Program-made: the position numbers and the translations under genes
The notes under the pieces: generated by a model
The model's input: the letters and a program-made list of their open reading frames with translations, nothing else
What the model was told of the DNA's origin: nothing
Database searches by the model: none
Assembly: GCA_025449115.1 (NCBI GenBank)
Contig: JAHLKC010000120.1
Span: 1-64,000, forward strand
Length of the DNA stretch: 64,000 nt
Direction: 5' to 3'
Source of the DNA: Chytridium lagenaria
Lineage: Eukaryota; Chytridiomycota; Chytridiomycetes; Chytridiales; Chytridiaceae
Shown: one piece after another, positions 20,379-31,747 of the stretch
Layout: each line of letters opens with the position of its first letter
Numbering within the stretch: position 1 is the stretch's first letter

Positions 20379-23300
20379 TCACAGAGGCTCTTCAGGAGCC
20401 AGTACCCAGTGTTCCTCTAGCGCCTCCCTCGTAAGACGCGTGTCCTTGCCGATATCGCCGCCGCAGTACCCTTGCCTCATCCAAAATATTGTGAAGTTCT
20501 TGTTCTCGGGTATTGACGGAGAGTCCCAAAATGGTCGTTGACCAAAACAGCACCATCCGAATCCGCTCAACCGCTCCACACACAGGCGAATTTCAACGCG
20601 TGATGAGTGGTGACGATCAGCGTTTGGAAGAAAACGAAGTCGGGACAGTAAGGAGTCGATGATGGTGGAGCCAGGAGCGGTGGGGAGAGAGGTGGGAGGT
20701 GTGGGATGCAGCGGCTAGAAGAACAGTGGCGCCAGTGCATTCCGTCGTGTGTTCACGGCTTCCCAGGGCGTCATCGTCACAGTTGAGACATGGTTGGTGA
20801 AAGGAGACTCTGCCTAAAGCCCAGCAGACAAGGGCTCGAATTGGTGGCGGTGGAGCAGAGAACCCGACGCGAGAAGACGGTGACGACGACCCCTGGGTAG
20901 CACCGGGAAGACCTGGGAGGTACGTGGTCCCTCGGCGAGGATGTGGTCAAGGATTGGCGGTGTGCAGCGTCGAAGAAGACCGGAGGGAGGCGTGGAGAGG
21001 ATTAACTGGGCGACCGGCAGCTGGATGGTGAATAACAGGCCGAAGAAGATTAAAAACAATATTTTGTAAGTAAGGAAAGACAGAAGGCCATAAAGGATTG
21101 TGGTAACGATAAGCAATAAAGGTGGTGCGATAGGTAAGGGAAGAGGGAATGGGGTGTTGACGGGAGTGTCGATAAAGACGTGCGGTGAGGTTACCAGAAT
21201 CGTTGCATTGATGAAGACGAAAAAAGAATGAAGCGTTAAGCGTGTGTTGCGAGAAGAAAGAGGACAATATTACAAGAAGGTGAAGAGATGCAGAACTAGT
21301 GGATCGAGAGACAGAAAAATAGAGCGGAGGCAAGGTTTTGGGTGTTTTGAAGGGGAAGTAATTCGGAACGGGGAGGGGTCGAAGGGCTAGTCCATATTCA
21401 AAAAGGGGGCGGATGAACATCTTGTAAAGAAAAGTGAAAGGGAAGGCTCCATCCCCAGCCATTCATCCCTTTACTACGAAAGAAGTTGATGAGCACATGG
21501 CTTTACGGACCCTCTTCTCCAGAGAAGCAGGGATATCCACTCCAGTTGTATCCATCACCACCCCTAAAAATCCAGCCGACCGCACCGGCCTTACAACGGT
21601 CCCCCCATCGTGACGGTGTCATTGCCTGTAATGACGAGTGCTGATTTGTTTGGTGCGTATTCGATGCCAACCTCATCCCCCAGTCATAGCATTCTTGCGC
21701 GAGACGTTGAAGGCCGGGTAACGTAGTTGAAAAAATCGTGGTGTGTCAGCTAGAAGAAGAGAGTTAAGACGGCGACCGCCGCACATGATTGAGGGTACAT
21801 GTTGAAGTGAAAGGAGACGGGATGGGAGGGGTTGATGAAAAATAAAAACAAGGATGGAGCCAGACGTGTTCCCTGAAGAAGACCACGGCGTACAGGGATG
21901 GGAGGTGATTTGCGGTTAAGAACAAGGAGAGAGGCAACATTATAATCAAATAAACATCGAAGTAAGGAACAACAGAGTCATGAGTTTCAGTGTCGAAGGC
22001 ATCACCAGACCAGGGAACTACCGGATGTGCCGGTAAGTTAGCAAAACGGGACCAAAGAAGTCGTCGGTCGACGGTATCGTAAGCTGCCTTGATGTCGAGG
22101 TACATGGTTTTGAGGTTGGGGTGGTGTTGGAGTATTTCATGGAGGTTAAAGACTTGATCAAGACAAGAGCGTTGAGCACGGAAGCCTCCCTGTGCGATAT
22201 CGAGGTATGGGAGGATACGCTTGTCCATGACGGGTCGGAAAATGGCTTCAAACACCTTTCGAATGACTGAGATCAAAGAGATAGGGCGATAATTGACGAC
22301 CTCACGATTGCTGCCTTTGTTCTTGTAAACCAATGCCACGTTCGCAACCAGCCATGAGGATGGAACGCAGGTATACATCACCACCAAGTTGAAAAGAACT
22401 TGGAGGGGACCAAGAATTTCAGGGATAGCTTGCGAGAGCATTTCCCCGAAAATTTGATCATCTCCAGTTGCTTTACCCGACGGCGTGTCTCTGAGAACCG
22501 TATGCATAGTGGCGTCGTTAATCCAGGGTGGGTATGGGAGCACTTGACGAGGGTTGCGGGGGTCGGTGGACCTGAGAAAGTCTTGGTTTGGAATAGCGGT
22601 GCCGGTGGGAAGGGCGCCAAAGGTGTTGTTGAAGTGATCTGCATATTCAGGGAGTTTGTCGGGGTCTAGAGCGCAGTGAGAGCGTTGGTATCGAGTAAGT
22701 TGACATGAAAGAACTTTGGCGGCGACCTGTGGTTTGGCGAGTATGGCGTCGGATCCATGGCGGTAAATACGGGTTTTATGAGACGGGCTGCGGCACGATA
22801 GATACGGTTGGCCTCAACACGGTAGCGCCATCGAATAGGTTTGAGTTGTGGAGGTGATTCGATGAAGTCTTGATGGGCAGTATGCGCCATTTGGCGTAAG
22901 GCGGCGAGATGCGGTGTGTCAAAACCTGAATGCGGGGTGCCGCCTTTGAATTTGAATCTACCAACAGATTCTTCAGCGGCACGTAGAATCCAGCTAGAGA
23001 CAGCTTCTGATGCCTCGTTCACATCATTCTGTCGTTCCTCCCACCCTACCAAAGTATTTGTAACCCTATAACCGGCAACTCTGACCTCCAACAGTCCCAG
23101 CCGCGTCATCAGATCGTCCCTACCCTCCCGAAGCTTATCCCTGAAGTGTATGAGTCCGTCGCCTTCCAGCTTATTGATGTTGATTCTTGAAAACGGCGGT
23201 TTCCAGAATGGCGTCGGTAAAGGTATGTCAACCGTGAGCAAGGAATGATCACTTCCCATCGTATGGTTCTCATGCACCACCAAGTCAGGTGCTAATGGTA

Positions 23301-23965
23301 GTGCAGCCGTGTTTAAAAATACGAAATCCGTTATGCCGTGACCGTTTCTGGCGTGTGTGGTCCATTTTCCTCGTGAGGGCTCTAACCGTGTCCATTCTGG
23401 ATCCTCCATCCAGTTTTGCATCCACATCTTACGATGATTATCCCCGACCGTATTCACATCCCCCGTCAATACCCCCATCCGTGCATTGAAATCACCCACG
23501 ATCACTATGGGAGAAGCCGGGTGTTGCAGGCTAATCCCTGCCCTAAAGGCGTCAAAACCCTCCAGCATCGTCCTCGCTGCCGCACCATTACCCGACATAG
23601 GCGGTAAATATCCAACAACAATGATTAACAGTCCCACTTTCACCGCCGTCCATTTACCCCCTGCATCAATCCCAGCACTTCCGCACCAACCTCCTTCTCT
23701 CCAGACGACGTCACTAGTACCCCCATTGTCCTTTCCGTCCCGTTGCTTTCCCATCCACATGCCTGGTGCGAGGTGGAGCCGTACCGTTGACCAGAACGCG
23801 TTTCAGAGGGATCCCGTCCGTTGGTGACAACCAGGTTTCGACAACGGCCATGAGGTCAATTTCTAATGAGGTACATATGTTAGTAAGTAGTTCGGCTTTA
23901 CCTGTTAATCCTTGGGCATTCCAGAAGCCAAGCCGAAGTATGTGATGGTCACCGTCGTCAGACAT
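20379..23965 (-). pseudogene. A4 ORF2: endonuclease / reverse transcriptase, frameshifted
   Basis: ATG at 23,965 in ATGTCTGA (MSDDGDHHILRLGFWNAQG). 22,666-23,760 is one long open frame with IVIGDFNARMG, GHGITDFVF, MGSDHSLL and the linker RWRYRVEANRIYRAA, so the endonuclease is nearly complete. 21,764-22,543 carries the RT start (LVYKNKGSNREVVNYRPISL, LDIKAAYDTVDRRLLWSRF). The ADD box lies near 21,745 beyond a frame break. The C-terminus ends VLAPEEPL at 20,379. Breaks near 23,700, 22,780, 21,960 and several further left. Confidence 0.9.
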
Positions 23966-25984
23966 TAACACGAGTGTTAACGTCTGCGGCACCATGTGAT
24001 ACATCCATTTCATCCTCAGTGTCGGATAAATGTTCAAACCGATTGGAGTTGGGTGGTTGGTCGGTGGCTGGATCCTCAACCCTGCGTCTGGCAACTTTGC
24101 GGGGGTAGGCAAAGGTCGGTCCGTGTCTATAGAAGGGTCAGCATAGCGGAAAACTAAAGCGGTCTCTCGGCGTTGTCGTTCTTCTGCGTACAGGCGTGCC
24201 TGTTCACGCACCTCTCCAGCAAAGGTGTCATCTAAGCCTTCCAAGCAAGCCTGCTTGATCTGTTGCCCTCCACGGCTGTACAGGGCTCCCAATCTCTTAG
24301 CGCAATTGAGTCGGCCTTCCTTTTCTCGTTCAGCGTGGGATTTATTGCTGGCGACATTGAGCTTTGGGACTTCGAGGGGGTCAAAGGAGGGGAGAAATAC
24401 CCCTTTGTCGGTCAATTTTTCTCGATGAAGGCGGCTTTGCTGGCGTCACAAAGGAGGTGGACGACAGATTGACCGATAAAGCTCATTTCGAGTACCCAGA
24501 GTCGATGCCGATGGAGATAAGGGCCTTACGGATCATGAGATAACGTTTGGGACCACGTTGTGCGTATCCACGCATATAAATGCTAGTGACGCAGGAACTT
24601 CGCTGCGTGGATAGTGCTCTAAAGACAACTCGGGCAGCATGGTCTGGCGTGGCGTTACCTCGAGCAATTTGTCGGACTGCCGATGCAAAACTGATGGGAC
24701 CAGTGGGAGGACGGGTGAGCATTGACATCAAAATGTTCTGAGACGTCTTCATTGGCGGTCGGCGGTTTGGAGCGGGATGTTGTTGGGGTCGATGAAAGCC
24801 TTCGTCTTTCATAGCAAGAAGAAGTTCGGCTACAACTGTCTTGGTGAGGTCGGCCTTGAATGCAGCAAGCTTGGTGACTGAGAGATCTTCAAGGACTTCC
24901 CCATCCTCCGTTTCCATGGCAGTCGGTTTCTCAATGGTCGTATTATGGGAGGTCTTTTCTGAAGCCGTTGGAGTGGGGATGACATTGTTGGAGCTGGTGA
25001 GGCGGCGGATCTCGTCGTCTTTGTCATCTAGTCGCTTCTGGAGGCGGGAGTTGTCTTCTCTAAGAGCTCGAACTTCCAGTACAAGGTCCTCCATCCTGGC
25101 ATCCATCCTGGAAATGATGGCGGTGTAATACTTCATGTTCTCTTCGATGGATGCCGGGAGAGGGCTAGAGGTCGACGGAGCGGTGGTCGGTGTTTTCTTA
25201 CCTAAAGGTGTTGACATGTTTGCTGAAGTTAAATTTCCTATAGGGGTTGTCAGTAGGTCACGTGACTGGAAAGAAAAAGCGGAAAGTCTGGATTGAGTTG
25301 GTGGGTGCTTGGTTCCGTCAAGGAGATGGGCGGTGTTGGAGGAGGTGGGTGGGGAATGGCACTTGCTGCTGAGGTCTGGGATGAGGACAGGATGGAGAGT
25401 GGTGTGGGATAGGGAGGTGGTTGGGTTATGTCAGGGGACGGAGGTGGAAGAGGTGATGCGGTGGGAGGTGCGAGGTGTGCAGGGATGGTTGAATGGGGAA
25501 TGTTGATGGAGGAGGTGTCGGTTTGGTCTATTTGTCGTTTCTTGGGTTGTCGTAGGGTGGCTGACGCCGATCTGGAGATGACTTCCAATTGCTGATGGGC
25601 TGTAGCGATTTGGTGACCGATGTCCAGGTAGTCGGAATCTTGTTGTTGTTGCAAGATGGATACGAGTCGTCCAGTGCTTCCGCAGGTTTGGTGAGTGTGC
25701 CGTCACAGCGTATCGACAGACGGCGGGCTCCAGTGGCGGCGTGGCTTCCAGATGGGCCTTTGTTTGTCCACTTAACTGCGGTTTGATCACAAATAGGACA
25801 GATCAGCCGAGCCTTATCCAAGTTCTTCCAGCTTAGTCTCTCAAGCTGATGGAACTGGTTGACGGCAGCTGACAATGGGGATGAGGGATCAGGGTCGGGA
25901 TGATGGGAGATGGGGGTTGGGGGCTTCGTCGATGATTTGGTTTTCAGTTCTTTTGGCACTTTGGGTGATTTTTGTGCAAAAGAG
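23958..25984 (-). pseudogene. A4 ORF1, frameshifted
   Basis: 25,528-26,016 holds the zinc ribbon (ICPICDQTAVKW, RCDGT) with no in-frame ATG and reads through the telomere doublet. 24,483-25,217 starts MSTPLGKK and holds the coiled coil and part of the conserved domain. 23,958-24,415 holds the rest (FDPLEVPKLNVASNKS, RGGQQIKQACLEG). Indels near 25,690, 24,730, 24,590, 24,490 and 24,420 break it. Confidence 0.87.
23959..23986 (-). promoter_or_regulatory. Hairpin over ORF1 stop / ORF2 start in A4
   Basis: A 13-bp stem, all positions paired if one G-U is allowed, closing on a 2-nt (effectively tetra-) loop; the best version of this hairpin. The ORF2 AUG lies in the 3' arm. Confidence 0.65.
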
Positions 25985-25995
25985 TTTTTTTTTTC

Positions 25996-26007
25996 CCCTA
26001 ACCCTAA
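25996..26007 (-). repeat. Telomere-repeat doublet at B2/A4 junction
   Basis: TTAGGGTTAGGG plus one extra G on the sense strand, then ten A residues and the A4 5' end. Confidence 0.95.
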
Positions 26008-28232
26008 GCGTAACAATAATATTTATTCCTGACCCGCATTCCCGCATTCAGAGACACTCGTCTAAGGCTGGCGCTAAGGTGGACAACCGTGACTTACAAG
26101 ATTTCGATGGGGGGGTGAGATAGAAATATACGGTACATAAGCGTAAGAGTAATGAGTAAAAAAGAGAAAAGGAAAAGAAAATCGTAAAAGTGAAACATCC
26201 GTAAAGTAAGTATCATGAAAAGGAAAGGTACAAGGAAGAAGAAAACGAACGAGGGGAAAACAATTATGCTTAGGTGTCAGCCATGGCTAAGTCGGGAGCA
26301 GGAGTCGGTGGAATAGGTTTGGTGACAGGGGGATTAAAGATGGAGGCGATACGAAAGGTTGCGGCGAGTTGAGAGGCTTCAGTGATGACATCGGCGGGGA
26401 AAGAACGAGTAATGGCGTCAGTTTTGATGCTGCCGGATCGGGAGAGAAGGATAGCAAGGCGACGAATACAGTTGGTGCGAGCCAGGGCGATTTGAGAGGA
26501 GGATGGACGAGCGCCGCCATCGCCGTTGTACCTATGAGCAGGGACTGCGAGAGGATCAAAGTTTTCAAGAAGGAGACCATGGCGACGAAGAGTTGCTGTG
26601 ATGGTGGGAAGTTCGGCGGGGTCGACGAGAATGTGAATGACGGATGAGCCAACGAAGCTCATATCGATGACGCCAGAGGAGATGCCGAGGGTACGAAGAG
26701 CTTCACGAACAATCACGAATCGTTGACGCTTGATGGTACCTTTAGGGCATGAGCCCTTAAAGTAAACGTTCTCAAGGCGTTCAATTTGACGAGTTGGGTA
26801 GGTATGGCGAAAAACAATGCGTGCGGCATCTTCAGGCGAGGCGTCGTGACGAGAGATGGATCGGGCTGCTTGAGCGTAGCTGCGGGGTGGTGGGGGGTCT
26901 GTGGAAGTGGAGGCGTTGGCAGGGAGTGGGAAGGTGCGGCGTGATGAAAAATCATTAACTGGGCGAGAGGAGAGGGCTGGAGAACCTTTCTCGAGGATGC
27001 CAGCCTCCCTCAAGGCAAGCATGACATCCTGGAGAAGAGATTTCCTGAAGGATTGAGGGTCAAACGAGGAAGGTGGAGAGGAAGAGGAGTCCAGAGTAGC
27101 GTGGGTGGGAGGAGTGGAGGTGGCGGCGGCAAGAGCAGCTTCAAGGTGAGCAATACGGGCATCTCGTTCTTCTAAGGCAATTCTCAGCGTAGAGGTGGTG
27201 TCAGCATCAGTAGAGGAGGTTGCGGCAGAAGGAGAGGGCTGTGCGGCGAGAGCAGCTTCCAGGCGGGCTTGAACGGCATCAGCTTCAGTGAGACGGGCAA
27301 GGAGAGAGTTTCGTTCAGCAATCATTGAGTGGGCTTTGTCGAGGGTGGAGGTCATTTTCTTCAGTTGTTGGTCATAGTCGGCGATGATGGCGCGTAATTC
27401 CTCTTCAGTACGAGCGGTGGATGAGGGTGGGTGGACCATATCTTCCCAGTGGTCAAGGATGGGTGATGGTGGAGGTGGTGTGGATGGGTGAGGTGCGGGG
27501 GGAGACCCCGTAAACAAAAAGGAAAAATTCGGATTGTCAGATGGGGGTGTGAAAGAAAAAGTTGGATCAGAAGTGCTTGGATCAAGAGATGGTGAGCTAG
27601 GGAGGGGAGTAGGATCAGAACGAGAAGGGAAGAAGGAGGAGATAGGGCGAGTTTGCTGGGTGTCAGAGGAAGAAGGGTTCAAGTCCTTTCTTGCCTTAGA
27701 ACGAGAGATGGAGGTGGATGGAGGAGAGTCAGCGAGTTTTCGTTTGCTGGCCTGTGAGCGATCCAGGGTGGTGGGAGGTTGAGGTGATGGGTTGGGAGGT
27801 TGTTTAGGTTGCCGTAGGGAGGAGGATTCGGAACGGGACAGGGTGGATAGCTGCTGATGGGCTGATGCAAGTTGTTGGCCAATATCCAAGAAATCCGAGT
27901 CTTTCTGCTTGTTCAGGATGGTGGTGAGTCTGCCAGAGTGGCCACAGGGCCTGCTAGGGGTGCCGTCGCAACGAATGGAGAGCCGACGAGTCCCTGTAGC
28001 AGAGTAGCTGCCTGTGGGCCCTTTGTTGGTCCAGTGAACTCCTTTTTGATGACAGATAGGGCAAATGAGGCGAGTTTTGTCGAGATTCTTCCAGGTTTCT
28101 TTCTCCAGGTGCTGGAAACGAGCAGCATCAGCGAGGGTGGAGGAGGTGAGGTGATCAGTGGTGGGGATGAGGTCGGGGATGGTGAGATCTTGGGAGATGA
28201 TGGTGTTTGAGATCTTTTGGCACTGTTGATGA
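26008..28232 (-). mobile_element. Type B (ORF1-only) telomere-anchored retroelement, copy B2
   Basis: A 2.2-kb element, the innermost of the array, touching the copia remnant through a telomere doublet. It is the best-preserved type B copy: a single uninterrupted frame and a 3' UTR of about 260 nt. The 3' end has CCACCTTAG, a hairpin and CGGGTCAGG. Its 5' end shares GTGCCAAAAGA with type A. No endonuclease or RT. Confidence 0.87.
26270..28232 (-). CDS. B2 ORF1-like (Gag) protein, full open frame without early AUG
   Basis: The frame is open from a TAG in the telomere repeat to the stop at 26,270, about 650 codons. Order: zinc ribbon (ICPICHQKGVHW...RCDGTPSRPC), linker rich in Ser/Pro, first in-frame ATG (MVHPPSST) near 27,440, two coiled-coil stretches (about 27,050-27,400), and the conserved domain (RIVFRHTYPTRQIERLENVY, KRQRFVIVREALRTLGISSG, DMSFVGSSVIHILVDPAE, RTNCIRRLAILLSRSGSIK). 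It ends DLAMADT. It has no frameshift, suggesting recent activity or selection. Likely role: RNA-binding Gag supplied to telomeric RNPs. Confidence 0.87.
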
Positions 28233-28238
28233 TTTTTT

Positions 28239-28250
28239 CCCTAACCCTAA
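28239..28250 (-). repeat. Telomere-repeat doublet joining B2 to a broken copia element
   Basis: CCCTAACCCTAA, oriented as a left chromosome end, lies directly against the interior of a copia integrase gene. Six T residues lie on the B2 side. Confidence 0.95.
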
Positions 28251-30882
28251 GTTTGGAAATGAAACCGGACTCCGCGTCGCGGAATTCAGATCTGACACAG
28301 GCGAAATTGCTACGTCTACAGACTTCCAGAAGTTCTGCACGGAAAAACTTCCGCCGATCACAATCTCACCATCACCACCTTACACTAAGGAGCTCAATGG
28401 TTTGGTTGAACGGACTATCAGAAGCCTCAAAGTGATGGCATCCTGTATGCTTACTCAGTCCAAGCTTCCTGATATTTTCTACTCTCATGCACTCCTGTAT
28501 AGCGCCCTTGTTAAGAACACGCTTTGGCACCCTTTTCTGAAAGGAACACCATATCAGTCGTTTACTGACAAGAAACCCGATTTGACACGTATCAGATCGT
28601 TTGGTTGCCTGATCAGCATACACTTGCATCCAGATCAGCGGCGTGCGCTACATACCCGCGACAAATCCGAACTCGGGTTATTTTTGGGATATGAAGGACA
28701 GTCGCTTAAAGTAGTGAAAGCTTACAATTACCGAACGGGTACGATACGTCCCTACTATCATGTATACTTTCACGATGGTGTATTCCCCGGAAACAGCCCA
28801 TCGAAATCAGTCCTTGATGATCTACTATCAACTTATCCTGTTTCGACATTTTCCTTTGACGAAATACCAATTGAAACAGAAGAGGAAGTCATTCCTGAGG
28901 ATATTACTTCGGAAGTACTTATCCCAAATGATGATAGTGACTCCGAAGAAGAGGACCCGATTCCTTTCGTCACTTTCCCTATAAACTTTGACGATGAAAT
29001 CACGCTTGTAGTACCTCCCGTTGTACTTGTTGCACCTCCTGAGGATGCACCACTATCAAGACGAACCAGATCACGTGCACCTGCTCCCGAATGGTCTCGT
29101 ACTCCTGGCGTTACCTTCCGAGGTGATCCAGGCGACCGAGCTGCACGCGTAAAGTCATCAAACCAAAGATTGTTTTCCCTGAACCGCTCCGAGTTCACTC
29201 CTCCTCAGAAAATCCCTATGTCACAAGTTCTTCCTTTACCTTCATCCGTTGAAGAAGCTATGTCACGGCCAGATGAAGCACCATTTTGGTACGCGGCAAT
29301 GTTGAAGGAATACAACGAACTTAAGCGACGTGGGACGTGGGATGAAGTACCTTTTCCGAAAGGTGCTCATCTAATTGATGGAAGATGGGTTTTCGATCAT
29401 AAGTTCGATCAAGACGGTAACCTTATCCGTTATAAGGCCCGTTGGGTTGCTCGAGGTTTCAGTCAAATTCCAGGCAAAGAATATACCGAAGTGTTTTCGC
29501 CTGTCGCAAACGCTAATACTATTCGGTTTTTCACTTGCTGGAGTGCGATTCTATGCCTTCTTATCTATCAGATAGATATTACTGGCGCATACCTCTTTGG
29601 AACTCTCCACGATCTGAATTATTTGGTGATGCCACATGGTTTTGAAAAGTTCGCAGCTGACGGTGCTATGATTGTCTGTCGATTGAATCAGGCCATCTAT
29701 GGTTTACATCAATCCGGACGAGAATGGTACATAACACTGTGTCTTTGGCTTGTAAAAGATGAAGGTTTTACGCGCAATAGAGCTGATGTCTGTCATTTCG
29801 TCAAATATGACAAAGAGTCTAATACTCTTATCCACGTAATCATTTATGTGGATGATATCATTATCATTACTGTTAATGTAAGCTTTATTCACGCCTTCAT
29901 TGATCGAGTGGACAAGCGATTCAAAGTTGGAACCAAAGGGCCTATTGACTGGATGACCAAAATCCAAGTTATTCACACCGTTGAAGGAACGTTTATTTGC
30001 CAACGATTCTATATCAAGCATTTATTAGAGTCCTGTGGATTATGGGATACGGGTATCACCTCGAAACCCACTCCTATGACCATCAACTGGTGTCACGATG
30101 ATTCAGCAGCTGAGTTATCGCAAAACGAACGCGATCAATTCCGTTCAATCCTGCAAAAGATTTCCTATCTCGCGCAGAAGACCAGACCTGATCTGGCATT
30201 TACCGTCAGTAAACTAGGGCAATATCAAGCTAACCCAAATGCTGGGGACTTTGTTGCACTAGTTCGAGTTTTACGTTATTTACTTGACACGCATGACTAT
30301 GGTATACTATACTCAAAATCGGCGTTGTCTTCTATGACACAACTCACTGAAGGTAGAACCGCCATCTTGGACATAGAAGAAGCACCTCTTTGTTATGCAG
30401 ACGCCAGTCACGCATGTGAAGATGACTTTAAGTCACGTACCGGTTACGTGGTGTTATTCGGTGGCGGCGCCATTTCATGGCAGTCCAAGAAGCAAACGGT
30501 TGTTGCGCAATCATCTTCTGAAGCGGAGCTCATTGCACTCAGTGAAGCTACCCGCGAGATGATATGGTATCAAAGTCTCATGGATGAAGCCTTAATCCAA
30601 CATCCTGGTGTATCCCGTATATATCAAGATAACGACTCAACCATTGCTATAGCGAAAAATCCGATGCATCATCAACGTGTCAAACACATGAACGTGAAAC
30701 ACAGATTTGTCAACGACAAGATTGATGAACGCCGCATCGAACTCGCCTATTGCTGGTCAGAAGACATGGTCGCTGACGTCTTAACGAAGTCTTTACCTAC
30801 TGAAGCACATCAACGGCATGTCCGCAGCCTTGGTATGCGACGATTCAGAGACTTGACCACACTGCCATCAGAAAAGCAATAG
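28251..30882 (+). CDS. Copia pol fragment: integrase C-terminal part, RT, RNase H
   Basis: One open frame of about 877 codons. It begins just before the second integrase aspartate (FRSDTGEIAT) and includes the catalytic glutamate (LNGLVERTIRSLK). A Glu/Asp-rich linker follows, then copia RT: WVFDHKFDQDGNLIRYKARW, TGAYLFGTL and the catalytic YVDD at 29,845-29,856. RNase H follows, with CYADASHA, VVAQSSSEAEL, DNDSTIAIAKN and DVLTKSLP. No stop or frameshift is seen, so the truncation is the only lesion. The apparent first residues upstream come from the LINE and telomere repeat and are not native. Confidence 0.93.
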
Positions 30883-30890
30883 TTCCTTGA

Positions 30891-30902
30891 ATTGCGGGGG
30901 TG
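30891..30902 (+). promoter_or_regulatory. Copia polypurine tract
   Basis: GCGGGGGTG just before the TGTTGAAT start of the LTR, 10 nt after the pol stop; the expected plus-strand primer site. Confidence 0.6.
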
Positions 30903-31269
30903 TGTTGAATCTCTGTTGTATCGTTATAACAATTCAATAAACTCTTACTTTGCGATTCATGATGTTCATCCGTCGAACATGTTCATCCGACTGAACCAGA
31001 GAGACGACCTTTACGTCGCACGTTATAGATCTATATTCACGTTTGACTCGTATTTAACATGATCACATATCAGCTTTAACGCTGTAGCAAAACTCAACTT
31101 GTTATTGCGGTACGCCAAATGACTAAGAGTTGCAGTTTTGCTACGTTGCGGAATGCCGATAGATCAAGTTAACTCGACGACGAGAATGTATACTATAGAT
31201 CTCAGCTCCGAGCACGCGTGATTATGTTCCGCACATAAGGTCTTTACACTTTATCATCTTATCGTCATT

Positions 31270-31470
31270 ACACCCCAGGGTCCCGCACCCTTGGGTCAGC
31301 GCGTCAGGGTCCCGCTCCCCAGGGTCCCGCTCCCCAGGGTCCTGCACCCTGGGGTCCTGCACCCTGGGGACGTCGCTCCAAGCACCCTGAATCACCTCCC
31401 AGGGTCCTGAACCCTGGGGCGTCTCTCCGGTGTCTACCGCACCCTGGGATAGACCCTGCGGCAGACCCCC
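31270..31470 (+). repeat. GC-rich palindromic tandem block in the LTR U3
   Basis: About eight copies of CAGGGTCCTGCACCCTGGGG-like units. Each half-site (CCAGGGTCC) is the inverse of the other (GGACCCTGG), so units can form hairpins or bind dimeric proteins. The location upstream of the TATA box suggests an enhancer. Confidence 0.7.
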
Positions 31471-31652
31471 GGGCTCTTACACATGTTTATCATGTGTAAG
31501 GACATATGTCAGCATATGTCACAGCCACCGTGAGAAGCAAGAGAAGCTGAGAAGCGCCACCAAAAGGCGTTATATGGAAACATCCCATCAATTCTCAGCA
31601 TCTGAGTGAGAAGTGCACTTTAAGTTCCCAGAGGACTTTTATTGAAAATGAC

Positions 31653-31660
31653 TATAAAAA
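31653..31660 (+). promoter_or_regulatory. TATA box of copia LTR
   Basis: TATAAAAA about 95 bp before the LTR end and downstream of the GC-rich block. Confidence 0.55.
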
Positions 31661-31747
31661 GGGATCACTTTCCCCTCCAAGTGGAAGTATCAGTTCAATC
31701 CTGTACTCTCTGCAATATCTATCGCGCATTCTCTCTAAACGTTAACA

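Larger units (their letters stand above)
20026..25984 (-). mobile_element. Type A telomere-anchored LINE, copy A4
   Basis: About 5.96 kb with the full type A layout. Its 3' tail is essentially the same as that of A1. ORF1 and ORF2 both have several indels, but all domains are present, including the ORF2 linker that A1 lost. Confidence 0.92.
28251..31747 (+). mobile_element. 5'-truncated Ty1/copia LTR retrotransposon
   Basis: Plus-strand element that starts abruptly inside integrase and keeps the rest of pol, a polypurine tract and a complete 3' LTR. Its 5' LTR, gag, protease and integrase N-terminus are missing; the break is exactly at the telomere doublet. At its right end the LTR is inserted in the Gypsy-like element; GTCTA just beyond would be the 5-bp target duplication, but the left partner is lost. 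Confidence 0.9.
30903..31747 (+). repeat. Copia 3' LTR (about 845 bp)
   Basis: Starts TGTTGAAT and ends CGTTAACA, giving the TG...CA termini of an LTR. It contains a GC-rich repeat block (31,270-31,470) and a TATA box (31,653), so transcription would start about 30-40 bp later. Confidence 0.8.

Noticed and set aside
1..28200. Many plus-strand open frames (for example 4,842-5,336 or 10,706-11,344)
   Set aside because: They are antisense shadows of the minus-strand ORF1 and ORF2; they have no domain and follow the same boundaries.
194..28250. A true terminal telomere
   Set aside because: Only two to two and a half units occur at each site and sequence continues on both sides, so these are internal junctions.
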